Source: an uncultured Crocinitomix sp.
GTDB taxonomy: Bacteria; Bacteroidota; Bacteroidia; Flavobacteriales_D; Crocinitomicaceae
Direction of reading: 5' to 3'
Assembly: GCA_937136425.1 (NCBI GenBank)
Contig: CAKZON010000086.1
Span: 28,526-92,525, forward strand
Length of the DNA stretch: 64,000 bases
Below, piece after piece: positions 26,761-37,900 of this stretch (positions are counted from its first letter, which is position 1; the number at the start of each line of letters is the position of its first letter). The notes below the pieces were generated by a model. It made no database searches and had not been told where the DNA came from. It saw only the letters and a list, made by a program, of their open reading frames with translations. The translations under genes and the position numbers were made by a program.

Positions 26761-27644
26761 TCATTTATAATAAAATACGCGATTTATTTGTGATAGCGCT
26801 TCTTTTAGTTCTTGGAGTGAATCACACGTATTCTAATGATTCTATTCTTGGCATTACGCAACTTGGATGGACTGTGGAGGATGAATTTAACCGAGCAATG
26901 GGAACAATTCTTATAACGAACATTTCAAATGACTCGATTGAAATTACAGGTTTTAGATATTCAGGTAAAACGGACATTAGATGTCTAACGGATTATCACG
27001 TCGTTCTACCACCAGCTAAATCTTTGCCCATACGTTGGGATAGTAGATATATTGAGTTTCTTTATCGAGATGACTTCGAATCATTCTGTCAAGCATATCA
27101 GAAAGGTCGGTTTAAGATAGATTTTCGGGTCAATACAATTATAAATGACGCTCGTCAATCAGTTAGTCTTTCATTTATTCCGCTTTTAGAAGAACTAAGG
27201 TTTGCACCAACAAATACTTCTTGTTTGAGTTTTGAACCGGAAAAAACCTTTTTAGAACCTACTACTGAATATAGCTTGATGAATGATTTCATTTATTTAG
27301 AGGATAATAGAATTCGAGTGATTACCGGCGTTATCCGATTGGAAAATTTGGGTAATTCCAATTTTCAGCTTAAAAAAGTAACTAAAAATGTGGATAATTT
27401 TTTCATTCATGTTCATTCCAACTCCTTTGTTAGGGAGAATGACCAAGAGGTTCATTCTCAGGTACAAAAAGGTCAAAGTATATTGTTAATTTATAGTTTA
27501 ACCTTTCCAGATAAAAGATTAGAAGTTGAAAAATTTCTTAAGAAATTTGAAAAAATCACGGTTGAGTTAGAATATGTTGGCGGTTTTACAGAACTGATCG
27601 ATATAACCTTTTCAAAAGATCGATTAATTAAAATAATCCATTAA
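26757..27644 (+). CDS. Exported beta-rich protein of unknown function
   Basis: 295 residues. A signal peptide (about 1-26, 'LFVIALLLVLGVNHTYS') is followed by a beta-rich chain with 'GTILITNISNDSIEITGFRYSG' split over strands, and 'GVIRLENLGNSNFQLKKV', both of which look like Ig-like sandwich strands; perhaps two such domains. The ATG overlaps the peptidase stop in an ATGA arrangement, which points to translational coupling. It lies 12 bases before the DUF6603 gene. I recognise no family. With the 285-residue protein it is one of two exported products in an otherwise signal-less cassette. Confidence 0.65.
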   Translation: MIIYNKIRDLFVIALLLVLGVNHTYSNDSILGITQLGWTVEDEFNRAMGTILITNISNDSIEITGFRYSGKTDIRCLTDYHVVLPPAKSLPIRWDSRYIEFLYRDDFESFCQAYQKGRFKIDFRVNTIINDARQSVSLSFIPLLEELRFAPTNTSCLSFEPEKTFLEPTTEYSLMNDFIYLEDNRIRVITGVIRLENLGNSNFQLKKVTKNVDNFFIHVHSNSFVRENDQEVHSQVQKGQSILLIYSLTFPDKRLEVEKFLKKFEKITVELEYVGGFTELIDITFSKDRLIKIIH

Positions 27645-27656
27645 ACCAATTCAGAT

Positions 27657-30600
27657 ATGGCAGCATCAAGTTATTACCCAAAACTAACGACCGTTCTAAA
27701 TTTAGATAACCTAGCAGATGAATTAAGTTTTCTGGAAGGTGGGCTAGACAATTTACTGGATGGAATTTTTGTTAGTGATTATCAAATTGTAAAATCCAGA
27801 AAAGGTGATGCCATTAGCTATCAAATTGTACTAAAGGTTTATAAACGAATCGGAATGGAAATCCCTGGAGGAATCGTATTTCTCTTGAATCCGCCGATTC
27901 CTTCAGATCCGGACCCACTATCGTCGGACATTCCCGTTTCTGTGGATGTGCAGGCCGAGATACTAAAATATGTAGGGAATTTTGATATTCTAAAATTTTC
28001 TTCTCAACCAATCGCTTTTTTTAACTTAATTCTAGAGTTGTTAGGGCTCGACGTAGCCGACCTATTTGATGACCTAATTAGCGCATTCACGATTTCTAAT
28101 TCTGTGAATGAATTAGTGTCAAAATTGAATGATGCAAATGGTTTGACAGGTACCGCTGATGAAATCCCTAGATCGGCTTCAATGAGTCGTATCGAACAAA
28201 TTGAAGAGATTATAGACGCAATTGAGGCTGGTGGATCAGGTTTAACTCCTTTAGATCTTGCATTTACTTTATTATCTGCTGGAAGACCTATTAATGAAAT
28301 CAAAGAAAATTTAAATAAGCTATTCAAATCACGGTTAGGGGTGTCACCAATTGAACGAATTAAAAAGTTGTTTATACCAACAATTGGTGCAACGTTACAA
28401 GTTTCACCAGCACTAGAGTTTCCAAGAAAAATATTAACACCTGTGTATGATGCCGACGGCAACAGTCCTTTTGATCCAGGTGATACAGGAGAACCATTTT
28501 CCGTAATATCAGGAGATGAAAATGAATTCCCGAAAGTCTTGTTTAATTTTGGCGATATTTTGCTTTATGTTCACAGTAAAACTGGATTGGGTGCAGATGT
28601 CGATTTTGTGATTAGCTCGAATGTGCCTGCGCAAATTGGGAACACTGGTTTAATTATTGATATTGGAGGTATAAAGGTCGATTTTAGTAATGAAAGGAAT
28701 ATTCCGGAGGCTGATGCTGACGGTAGGCCTATGGACTTCAAGGGTGTTTATATTCAGGAGGCTTCGATTACTTTTCCAAATATATTTAACGCAAGTGCTG
28801 ACAATGAAGCGTCAATTGTTGCCAGAAATTTATTAATTGGCTCTCATGGAGGAATGTCAGGAACAATTGGTATCCAATCGGAAGATGACAGCGAGATACA
28901 TTTAAATTTCATCCCCAATGCGGATGGATTTTCTTTTGATGTTGAAACAAAAAAAATGACCATTACGGGCCTAAAAACAATACTTATTGAAGGTGATGGT
29001 GATGAAGATGATACATTTGGAACTGATGACCAGATCTTAACTATTCATATTCCAGATGAAGGATTAACGATTGTTGATGCCGAAAATCAATACTACGATA
29101 TTTCTGAAGTTGGAGTGGTGTCGGAGATTGACGCTCCTGCGTTCGGACTACTCCAATTTAAAATTGGTGAACAGTTAACCATTACAGTTGAAGATTTCTT
29201 CCTAACCTTCAGTAAAAATAAAGTTGTTTCAAGTACCGTTACCGGTAAAATTGAGATACCATCTTGGGATGCAATAGATGAACCGCTTAATTTTGAAATC
29301 GATTTTACGGATGGATTCAAAATTCATGTTGGTTACCCAGATGGAGTAGACGTTATAGACAATAGCATTTTTACGCTTACCTTGCGCGAACTCGAATTAG
29401 GCCGCCAAAATGACAAATTCTTCGTCGGCCTTTCGGCCAAATTGCAAAACAATCTTGAAATTCCTTACGTGAATAAATTTGTGCCTTATATTATTGATGC
29501 GCATAATTTAGGATGGTTGCAAGGAGATGGTTTTGTCTATGACTTAACCCTTGAATGGGCTAATGGCCTAAAATTAGGCTTGTCAAACGACGGCCCTCCA
29601 GCCCTCGAAAAGTCAACGTTCCGCATTCCGTTCAATCAGAAAAAAGATGATGGCTTATTTAAATTAGAAGCGATCGATTTATCCCTAGCTCCGGTGGAAG
29701 CTGGTGTAACGGTAGGTGTGCAACTAGTCGGAGCGGTATTTAATTTGAAGAAAATCGTAGTGCTTACCATTGATGGACTAGGAGCAGAAGTAGATTTAAC
29801 TAAAGTTGAAGAAGGTGGAAATGTAGGGCCGTTTAATGCTGCGTTTGGCTTAATTCCACCAAAAGGTATAGGACTTAAAGTGGACGCAAAAGCCATAACA
29901 GGTGGAGGCTACGTGTTCCTTGATTTCGAAAAAGGAAGATATGTAGGTGTAGCCGAGCTAACCATTAAAGATAAAATTTCCCTAAAAGTGATTGGTATCA
30001 TTACTACAAAATTACCAAGTGGTGAAAAAGGAAATTCGGTCTTGCTATTGGTAACAGCCGAATTTTCACCAATTAATTTAAGCTTTGGATTTACCTTAAA
30101 CGGTGTTGGTGGTTTAGTTGGAATTAACCGCGACATGAATTTGCAAGCACTGCGAGATGGGGTTAAAACCAATGCCATTGATAATATTATGTTCCCGGAT
30201 GATCCGGTTGGGAATATTGCACAAATAGTTTCGGATCTTGAAACAATATTCCCTATACAAAAAGGACGTTATACTTTTGGAGTGATGGGATTAATTGGTT
30301 GGGGAACCCCAACTTTAATTACCATTGAACTTGGTTTAATGCTTTCAGTACCTAAGCCAGTTCGATTGGCAGTGTTAGGTGTGGTTAAATGTCTTCTTCC
30401 TACAGACGATAACGACTTGGTAAGATTACAGATCAATTTTGTAGGAACAATCGATTTTGAAGCAAAATATATCACGTTTGACGCTTCTATTTATGATTCT
30501 AAATTATTGACCTTTGGATTGGCTGGAGATATGGCTTTCCGTCTCAAATGGGGAGATGAACCGAATTTCTTATTCTCAGTGGGTGGATTCCACCCTTCAT

Positions 30601-31793
30601 TTACGCCGCCGCCGTTGAATCTGCCTACTATGAATAGGTTGATGATTAACTTCCTGGCAGAGGATAATCCGAGACTGACCTTATCGACCTATTTGGCCGT
30701 AACGTCTAACACGGTTCAAATGGGATCTCTCCTCGATTTTTACTTCAGTTTGCCGGCAGGACTAGAGGTCATTGGAAATCTTGGTTTTGATATATTAATT
30801 CAATTCTCACCGTTCTATTTGAAAGCGGAGCTTTATGCTATGCTATCAGTGTTACACAATAGTAAAGCCCTCTTTTCAATTTCCTTATATGGAATGCTTG
30901 AAGGACCAAAGCCGTGGCATGTTCAAGGAAAGGCTGAGTTTGTATTCCTGAAGATTAAGAAAAAAGTCAACTTCGATAAAACGTTCGGTGAGGAAGAAAA
31001 TACAGAGTTGCCGGACATTAACGTTATGCCGCGATTGGAAGAGGCAGCAAATAGTCCTTCAAACTGGCAAGGTGTTTTCCCTGCTGAATCAAATTTATCT
31101 GTCACCTTAAAAAAACAAGAAGAGGGAGCAGAACCTATAACGCTTTCACATCCCAATGGGAGTTTGCGTTTTGAGCAAAAGGTCGTACCAATGAATACGG
31201 TTATTAATAAATTTGGTAAGCAAGTCCCAATGGATTATCAGCACTTTTCAATGACGTTGACAGATGAAGGTGACTTTGAATTTATAAGCGCAACTACAAA
31301 AGAATTTTTTGCTCCTGCTGATTATGTTGAACTATCGGATAATGAAAAATTAGCACGTAAGTCATTTGAGAAAATGGACTCAGGACTTAAAGTTGAAGAC
31401 ACCAACCGCTATGATAGTAGTGACTATTTAACTCGGAAAGTAGAATATGAACAAATCGTCTATGATTCTACTGAATTTGGGGATAAATTGGATGGATTAT
31501 TCACAGAAAACACAGCCACTTTCCAAAATTGGGTAAACAATAATTCAACTTCTAATTCTAGCATAGGGAGTAAAAAACGCGCAAAGTCGAATTTTGCACC
31601 GAATAAAATGAAAGTAGCAACTGAGACTTTTACCATTGCAAACCTTGAAGATTTGAGTGCCTTCGCAGAAGTAGAAGGTGAGTTGACCTTCGGAAGTGAG
31701 GCTGAGGCTCAAGTGGCTTTAGCAGATTTATTTACTAATAATCCAGAACTAGTCGATCAAATAGATGTAGTGCTGGAACATGAACTTGTATAA
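27657..31793 (+). CDS. DUF6603-type giant protein of unknown function
   Basis: 1,378 residues, no signal peptide or transmembrane helix. About residues 690-1115 match what I recall of the DUF6603 family: 'GVGGLVGINRD' near 815, 'IGWGTPTL' near 880, 'VGGFHPSFTPP' near 975 and 'GPKPWHVQGKAEFVFL' near 1085. These are long runs of alternating beta strands, as in a barrel, tube or solenoid. Then come 'NGSLRFEQKVVPMNTVINKFG' (split) and 'FFAPADYVELSDNEKL', another motif of this protein group. The first 300 residues have helical parts and mention no known domain. Biochemical function is not known to me. It is 2 bases before the next giant gene. Family assignment is from memory, without a search. Confidence 0.75.
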   Translation: MAASSYYPKLTTVLNLDNLADELSFLEGGLDNLLDGIFVSDYQIVKSRKGDAISYQIVLKVYKRIGMEIPGGIVFLLNPPIPSDPDPLSSDIPVSVDVQAEILKYVGNFDILKFSSQPIAFFNLILELLGLDVADLFDDLISAFTISNSVNELVSKLNDANGLTGTADEIPRSASMSRIEQIEEIIDAIEAGGSGLTPLDLAFTLLSAGRPINEIKENLNKLFKSRLGVSPIERIKKLFIPTIGATLQVSPALEFPRKILTPVYDADGNSPFDPGDTGEPFSVISGDENEFPKVLFNFGDILLYVHSKTGLGADVDFVISSNVPAQIGNTGLIIDIGGIKVDFSNERNIPEADADGRPMDFKGVYIQEASITFPNIFNASADNEASIVARNLLIGSHGGMSGTIGIQSEDDSEIHLNFIPNADGFSFDVETKKMTITGLKTILIEGDGDEDDTFGTDDQILTIHIPDEGLTIVDAENQYYDISEVGVVSEIDAPAFGLLQFKIGEQLTITVEDFFLTFSKNKVVSSTVTGKIEIPSWDAIDEPLNFEIDFTDGFKIHVGYPDGVDVIDNSIFTLTLRELELGRQNDKFFVGLSAKLQNNLEIPYVNKFVPYIIDAHNLGWLQGDGFVYDLTLEWANGLKLGLSNDGPPALEKSTFRIPFNQKKDDGLFKLEAIDLSLAPVEAGVTVGVQLVGAVFNLKKIVVLTIDGLGAEVDLTKVEEGGNVGPFNAAFGLIPPKGIGLKVDAKAITGGGYVFLDFEKGRYVGVAELTIKDKISLKVIGIITTKLPSGEKGNSVLLLVTAEFSPINLSFGFTLNGVGGLVGINRDMNLQALRDGVKTNAIDNIMFPDDPVGNIAQIVSDLETIFPIQKGRYTFGVMGLIGWGTPTLITIELGLMLSVPKPVRLAVLGVVKCLLPTDDNDLVRLQINFVGTIDFEAKYITFDASIYDSKLLTFGLAGDMAFRLKWGDEPNFLFSVGGFHPSFTPPPLNLPTMNRLMINFLAEDNPRLTLSTYLAVTSNTVQMGSLLDFYFSLPAGLEVIGNLGFDILIQFSPFYLKAELYAMLSVLHNSKALFSISLYGMLEGPKPWHVQGKAEFVFLKIKKKVNFDKTFGEEENTELPDINVMPRLEEAANSPSNWQGVFPAESNLSVTLKKQEEGAEPITLSHPNGSLRFEQKVVPMNTVINKFGKQVPMDYQHFSMTLTDEGDFEFISATTKEFFAPADYVELSDNEKLARKSFEKMDSGLKVEDTNRYDSSDYLTRKVEYEQIVYDSTEFGDKLDGLFTENTATFQNWVNNNSTSNSSIGSKKRAKSNFAPNKMKVATETFTIANLEDLSAFAEVEGELTFGSEAEAQVALADLFTNNPELVDQIDVVLEHELV

Positions 31794-31795
31794 TT

Positions 31796-34700
31796 ATGTC
31801 AGAAAGTATTTTACCAGATTATACCTTTCTTCCTTGGCTCCGCAAAGGAATTGCCAATAAGATTGATGATGAGGAAACCAGTGGAACGGGTGGGACGGAT
31901 TTAGAACGTGCAAAAATTTCGGTTAAGTTGAACGTTACCGGAACGAATGGAGGAACTTCGGATACTGTAACATTTCCAAAAGATGTCAGCCTCATTGGAC
32001 CTGGGGATATTGTTGGCTTTAGTAATACGGCCATAGTAAAAAATGATCCGCAGGATAAAACAATCAATTTTGAGCCGAACTATTTGGCTAGTATTCAGTT
32101 TTACGACGAAGATTTTGCATGGCGTTATTCGCCAGCAGCAGCCAATACCAATGGACAATTGCGTCCATGGTTGTTTTTATTCGTTTTAAAAGAATCTGAA
32201 TTTAGTTTAGAAGATCCAACGTATGGTATTTTGCCTTCCATTACGATTGCGGATGGAGCAACCGCAAGTTTTTTACCAAATCATCAGGAAATTGCTGCTT
32301 GGGCGCATGTTCAAGCAAATGATAAATTGGCAGATGTTGAAACAGATGAACTTTCGATAGCAATTGACAAATTAGAGGAAAATGCCGGCTTCAATCCAAA
32401 TTTAGCAACCTGTAGAATTCTTTCTCCACGAAAATTGGAGCAAAACGTAAAATACCATGCCTTTTTAGTGCCTTCTTATGAAGTTGGTCGTTTGGCGGGT
32501 TTAGGCGTGAAATTTGAAGAATTTGATCCTAAGATTCCAGTTCAATTGGCATCCTGGGGAACAGCACATAATCCTGAACACGAACCCAATCGTTGGCCAG
32601 TGTATCATACTTGGTCATTTGAGACCAGTGAAGGTGGAGATTTTGAACATTTGGTGCGATTGTTAAAACCTAGAACATTGGACAACCAGGTCGGGCGACG
32701 ACCTATGGATATTCAAGACCCGGGATTTGGTTTAAATTATCAGGTAGATTTGGATGACGACGGAGAAACGGTAACAAAAACTACGTTGTCACTTGAAGGT
32801 GCTTTGAAAATACCTGAAAGCACTGGTGAGGCATACCCTTACCCTGATGCCCAAGATGATATTGGTGGCTTCGACCCAACGACCCAGATAAATTTCAGAG
32901 AACAATTACAAGATTTGGTCAATTTAGACGAAGACTTAAAATTAGAGGGAGACTTATCTGCTTCGGATAACCATTACGGAGAGGCTGAATCAGAAATAGG
33001 AGATGCATTGGTCAATGATGATCCAATAATTGCGCCACCCTTATATGGTCGTTGGCACTTTTTAAAAAATAGAGCAGAAATTGACAATGCAGATGGAACA
33101 GCAGATACAGCGAACTGGTTTCACGAATTAAATTTAGATCCGCGACACAGAGCAGTAGCTTCTGTGGGAACGGAAGTTGTGCAACAAGATCAGGACTTTT
33201 TAATGGATGAGGCTTGGGAGCAATTAGGAGATGTGATTGAGGCAAACAAAAAAGTCCTTTGGGCACAGTTAACAATGGAAACGGCAAACGCCCTTTATAA
33301 AAAGCATGTTAAATCTCAACCAAATGAAAAAGCATTGGCTTTAACGGGAAAAATGAAGCGCCGAATTAAAAATACTGATTCGGGAAAAACATTTTACAAA
33401 GAAGAAAAAGAGGCGCGTCTCCCATTAGCTGTTGAAGACAAGTCCTTTAGAAGAATTGCTAGACCAATCGGACCCTTTATGAAAAAATTGGATCCTGAAC
33501 AAAAAATAAATACGTCATTTGGAGGACAAGAATTGGTAGATCGTTTGGATAATGGTACGGCAACGGCTGCAGTAATAAAGTCGGAGCCTGATATGCCAGG
33601 TTTGCAGCCATGTACAGCTGTTTCTTTGTTGAACGAAGGTGTCGGTAATACGGTTCCGCACAGTCCAGCATTTAGATTAGGAGCACTTGGTGTTGATCCT
33701 GATAATACAGGGGGCACGGAAACAACAGCTTATAAAGATGCCCTTGCTCCATTTACGACATATTATGACGGAATAAACTGGGTTTTGCCTACTCCAAAAC
33801 CACCATTTGATATCACAAAAGCAACGAGCATTAAGGAAGAAATTCGACCTAAAAAAACAATGGTTTCAAGAGTCTATAAAACAATCGTTTTTGATGAAGC
33901 CGAGCCTACTCCTGAAAGAATTGTTCCGGCAATGGCGCATCCTGTTTTCAGTAAGCCAATGTATGAAGCAGTTCGTGATTTGGATACGCAATTATTGATT
34001 CCAAATTTGAATTTGGTACCAATGAATACAATTTCATTGTTAGAAACTAATCAAAAATTTATTGAATCGTATATGGTTGGCCTGAACCATGAAATGGGGC
34101 GTGAGTTATTGTGGAGGGAATACCCAACTGATCAACGTGGAACTTATTTTCAGCAATTTTGGAATGTTTCAGATGGTATTAATACGGATGGGTTAACGGC
34201 TAGTGAATTAGAAGAAAATCGCTACGATATTTCAAAAATTCATACCTGGGACAAGACAACAAATTTAGGCACACATAATACAGGTGAAGTACCTGCAAAA
34301 CCCGTTCTTTTGATTCGTGGTGATTTATTACGTAAATATCCCAATGCAGTGATTTATGCTATTCAGGCAGAATGGCAGGAGGATGAAGGTGTAAAACAGT
34401 ACGATTTACCTAGAAGACCAAAGGACAATACTGAGGTTTATCCAATATTCAATGCAACAATAGATCCGGATATCACATTTTTTGGATTTGATTTAACCAT
34501 TGAAGAAGCAAGAGGAGCAGACCCCGCGGTACTGCATCAGGCAGTTTTGGATGGTGACCCAATCGGAGATGATAATCCTGGTTATTTCTTTGTATTAAAG
34601 GAACGTCCTGGAGAAGCACGTTTTGCTTTAGATGTTGATCCGGAAGAGGTATCTCCGTTTGATTCTTGGAACGATCTCCATTGGGGACGATTGTCTTCAA

Positions 34701-34855
34701 CTGAATCAATTGGATTAAGTGATTTACTTGAACTAAGTCCAGAAGCTCCAACTTGGGATGGGAATATGAATGCAGCTCAAATGGCAAGTATTCTTTACCA
34801 AAACCCGGTTATGGTTTGTGTACATGCGAGAGAAATGTTGCAAGAAGAAGAATAA
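31796..34855 (+). CDS. Uncharacterised 1,019-aa cassette protein
   Basis: 1,019 residues, acidic, soluble, with no signal peptide, membrane segment or known catalytic motif. Recognisable blocks are 'YTFLPWLRKGIANKI' at the N-terminus, 'FEPNYLASIQFYDEDFAWRY' (about 95-115) followed by 'LRPWLFLFVLKE', 'AAWAHVQANDKL', and near the end 'LIRGDLLRKYPNAVIYAIQA', 'DITFFGFDLTIEEARG' and 'GYFFVLKERPGEARFALD'. I remember the same blocks in large hypothetical proteins of Actinobacteria that sit next to DUF6603 genes, so it appears to be a conserved, widely spread family without a described role. It starts 2 bases after the DUF6603 stop. Confidence 0.75.
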   Translation: MSESILPDYTFLPWLRKGIANKIDDEETSGTGGTDLERAKISVKLNVTGTNGGTSDTVTFPKDVSLIGPGDIVGFSNTAIVKNDPQDKTINFEPNYLASIQFYDEDFAWRYSPAAANTNGQLRPWLFLFVLKESEFSLEDPTYGILPSITIADGATASFLPNHQEIAAWAHVQANDKLADVETDELSIAIDKLEENAGFNPNLATCRILSPRKLEQNVKYHAFLVPSYEVGRLAGLGVKFEEFDPKIPVQLASWGTAHNPEHEPNRWPVYHTWSFETSEGGDFEHLVRLLKPRTLDNQVGRRPMDIQDPGFGLNYQVDLDDDGETVTKTTLSLEGALKIPESTGEAYPYPDAQDDIGGFDPTTQINFREQLQDLVNLDEDLKLEGDLSASDNHYGEAESEIGDALVNDDPIIAPPLYGRWHFLKNRAEIDNADGTADTANWFHELNLDPRHRAVASVGTEVVQQDQDFLMDEAWEQLGDVIEANKKVLWAQLTMETANALYKKHVKSQPNEKALALTGKMKRRIKNTDSGKTFYKEEKEARLPLAVEDKSFRRIARPIGPFMKKLDPEQKINTSFGGQELVDRLDNGTATAAVIKSEPDMPGLQPCTAVSLLNEGVGNTVPHSPAFRLGALGVDPDNTGGTETTAYKDALAPFTTYYDGINWVLPTPKPPFDITKATSIKEEIRPKKTMVSRVYKTIVFDEAEPTPERIVPAMAHPVFSKPMYEAVRDLDTQLLIPNLNLVPMNTISLLETNQKFIESYMVGLNHEMGRELLWREYPTDQRGTYFQQFWNVSDGINTDGLTASELEENRYDISKIHTWDKTTNLGTHNTGEVPAKPVLLIRGDLLRKYPNAVIYAIQAEWQEDEGVKQYDLPRRPKDNTEVYPIFNATIDPDITFFGFDLTIEEARGADPAVLHQAVLDGDPIGDDNPGYFFVLKERPGEARFALDVDPEEVSPFDSWNDLHWGRLSSTESIGLSDLLELSPEAPTWDGNMNAAQMASILYQNPVMVCVHAREMLQEEE

Positions 34856-34939
34856 AAAAGGAATAATGAATATCGAACGCTGAATTAAGAAGTGAAAAAA
34901 CTTTAACATTTAATAATCGAAATTAAAAAAAGAAAAAAA

Positions 34940-37900
34940 ATGCCCAATAATCAAATAGCAAACAAGCAAGCGCAAATCGAAAGTGCAAGAGAATATGTTC
35001 GTTCGTCCCGTATAAAGATTGCAGATTTTGAAAAACAATTACAAAATTTGCAAGAAGGAAGTCAAACGCAACAGCAAAAAGATGCCTTGCTCAGACAATG
35101 GGATGATGAAATGGATTTGTTGGATGATTATCTGTTAAATTTAGAAGGAAGAATTGGTGGATTCTTAGGGACTCAAGAAATTCAGAATTACAGTCAACTT
35201 CATTCTCAATTTAATGTGTTGAAAAACACACAGAGAAGTGTCGCGGCTGATTTGAAAAAGGCGAAAGATGCTTTAACAAAAGTTGAAGCTTTAGAAAAAA
35301 GAGCGATACTTGAGTTAAACGAAACTGCGCATCAACGGTTTTTGACTGAGATCGATATAAAAATTCAAGCATCTACACAAAAAATTAGTGATTTACAACG
35401 TGAAAACCCCGTGGATAATGATGCTGTTGCAGCTGAACAGGCTGTTAAGGCGGATTTGTCTAATAAAAAACAATTGAAAATTCAAGAACACGAAGTAAAA
35501 GAACAAGCACTTGCGGGCATTGTACAGACCAGAACAAGTAAAGAAGGTGAAGTGTCACAATTTTCCGGTTCATTGGCTGCAAATGCACAAGCATTGGAAA
35601 TGAACTTGCAAGAAATTTCTCAGTTGAATGATCCGCGATACCTCATTAATACCTTTGATGATAATACGCCATTTTTATTGCTGCCTGTTCGTGTTGAAAC
35701 GCGATATATGGATGTAAAGCATGTGAGAAGAGAAATTGAAGGAGACACCGCTGCGGGTTTTTCGATTCCCGACAGAAAAGAATTGTGGGTTCGGATTTTT
35801 CCAGATGATATTGCTATTCACACACATGAAAAGCGATTGACTACTGATGAAGAAATAGCGGGACAAACTTATTGGAACTTGATCTGGGGTGAATCTTGGA
35901 ATGCAGAGGTTCCCGAGGGTGAAATCGATCCTCAATTAGGGGCTTGGCGAGCACTTGTTGGTGCTTATGGACCAGAAAGAGGCGCTTGGATAGCGAAACA
36001 AACGGAACCAACTAATATTCATGATGATCCGTTTCCCACAGAAGATGGTCCCATTTTCCCAACCTTAGACATAAAATTATCAGCTTGGTCAGAAGCGGCA
36101 AAGTCCTACGTTTTACCCGATCGTTTTGTTGTAAGATTATATTCGGATGAAACGAATTATCGAGAGGTAGTGGGAAGTCATATTCCTGACCCACTTCAAA
36201 TGGGAATGAATCCGTCCGAAGATGAGGAAGGTGATTTTGAACAATTGGAAGGAGCGGTTCAATTTCCAGAAGAAATTAAATGGCTGACTGATTTTAAGGA
36301 AGCAAAGAATGTGGGGATGGGAATTTCAATTCCCCTTGAACCACAGGAAGAGGTATACATCCACCGCATTTTGGTTCTAGGACTAAAACTTACTGCTGAT
36401 AAACAAGAAGCAACAGGCTTATTCGAGGAATTGGTTGAAAATCATCATTATACAACAGGTGGTTTTTCATTAATCCCACAGGGTACACCTACTAATAATA
36501 CTGAAGGTTTAAAATCGGGATATGAACGCATTATTACTGAAGCGAAAGAAAGTTTAAAAATAGAAGGTAAAGGCGAATTGTTTTCGGATGAAACGGGTTT
36601 ATTAGAAAAATCTGACGGACAATGGTTTGCGGATTTAATGGGTGTCGATCAAGAATTGGTGCAGCACGTATTTCATGCAAACGGAACGGATGTTTGTGAG
36701 GCAATTGCCATGAATCGTGCTTTATGGCCTGCCACAATGGGCTATTTCATGAAACAAATGTTGCATCCGCATATTAGTACTGCTGAACGAAATAGAACGC
36801 GTGATTTTTTCAACGAATATGTTTTGGGAAGAGGTAAAATCCCAGCTTTTAGAGTAGATAGTCAACCTTATGGCGTAATAACAAGTTCTGCTTTTTCTCG
36901 TTGGAACTATGGAGATTCGACGAGTCAAAATGATGCCTATTACGAGCGTTTAAATCAGAACCTCCTAAAGCCTATGAGTGCTAAATGGGGTGAATTTGCT
37001 GAAGAACACGTCAAACATGTTCAATTGAATAATGAAGCAGATGATCCATCTCAACATTTTTTAGATATTTTAGGATTACACGCAAGTTCGGTAGAATTTC
37101 ATCAGCGCTTTGCAAACGGGGCGCATAATATGTGGAACCTTTGGCGTTTTTTAAATTATTCGGATGCTGATGTTCCAGACGGTTTTCCAATAATTAGCCC
37201 GGCTGAATTGAATGCCCTTCTAGTAAGTTATAGTGCCGAGCTTGGATTTTCTATGGCCGAACCACCAAAGATTTTTGAATTGAATTTCTTAATCGAACAA
37301 CGGCTTTTAAATGGTCCGGTGATAGATGGATTTACAGCACTTCCTTATTCTGAAATAAGAGGTATTCAACCTTTTCCAGATACAGGATGGAATTACATTC
37401 ATTGGTTAACGGCGAATACGACTACTATTCCTAAAATTAGAGCTGAGGATTTTGATAATATCCCAGGAGTTGCGTTAGATCAGAAGCCGCCAAAAGCATT
37501 GCTCTATTTATTATTAAGACATGCTTATTTACAAGAGTATTTAAATACCTCGACCGGATTATTATTTGCAGCAGGAAAAGTAAGTTCAGAGGCAGAATTA
37601 GAAATTGAATTGCAAGGTATAGTTGCTGCAACAAGCCTTTCTGAAGAGGAAAAAGCAATTGTGTTAAAATCGGTAACGGAAGAAGTTACGATCACAGCTA
37701 AATTACAAATTAAACAGCAAGTTGAACAAGAATTTTCAGGTACACAAAATGTGGCACGTCATCAAGTTCGAACCAGAGAAGGACAATTATTGACGCAAGC
37801 GCAATCTAATATTCAGCAAACAATTAATAGCGAATACAATAATCGCATAAGTCAATATCAATCCAATCAATTAAAATGGGATTATTTGACTGAGCCAGTT

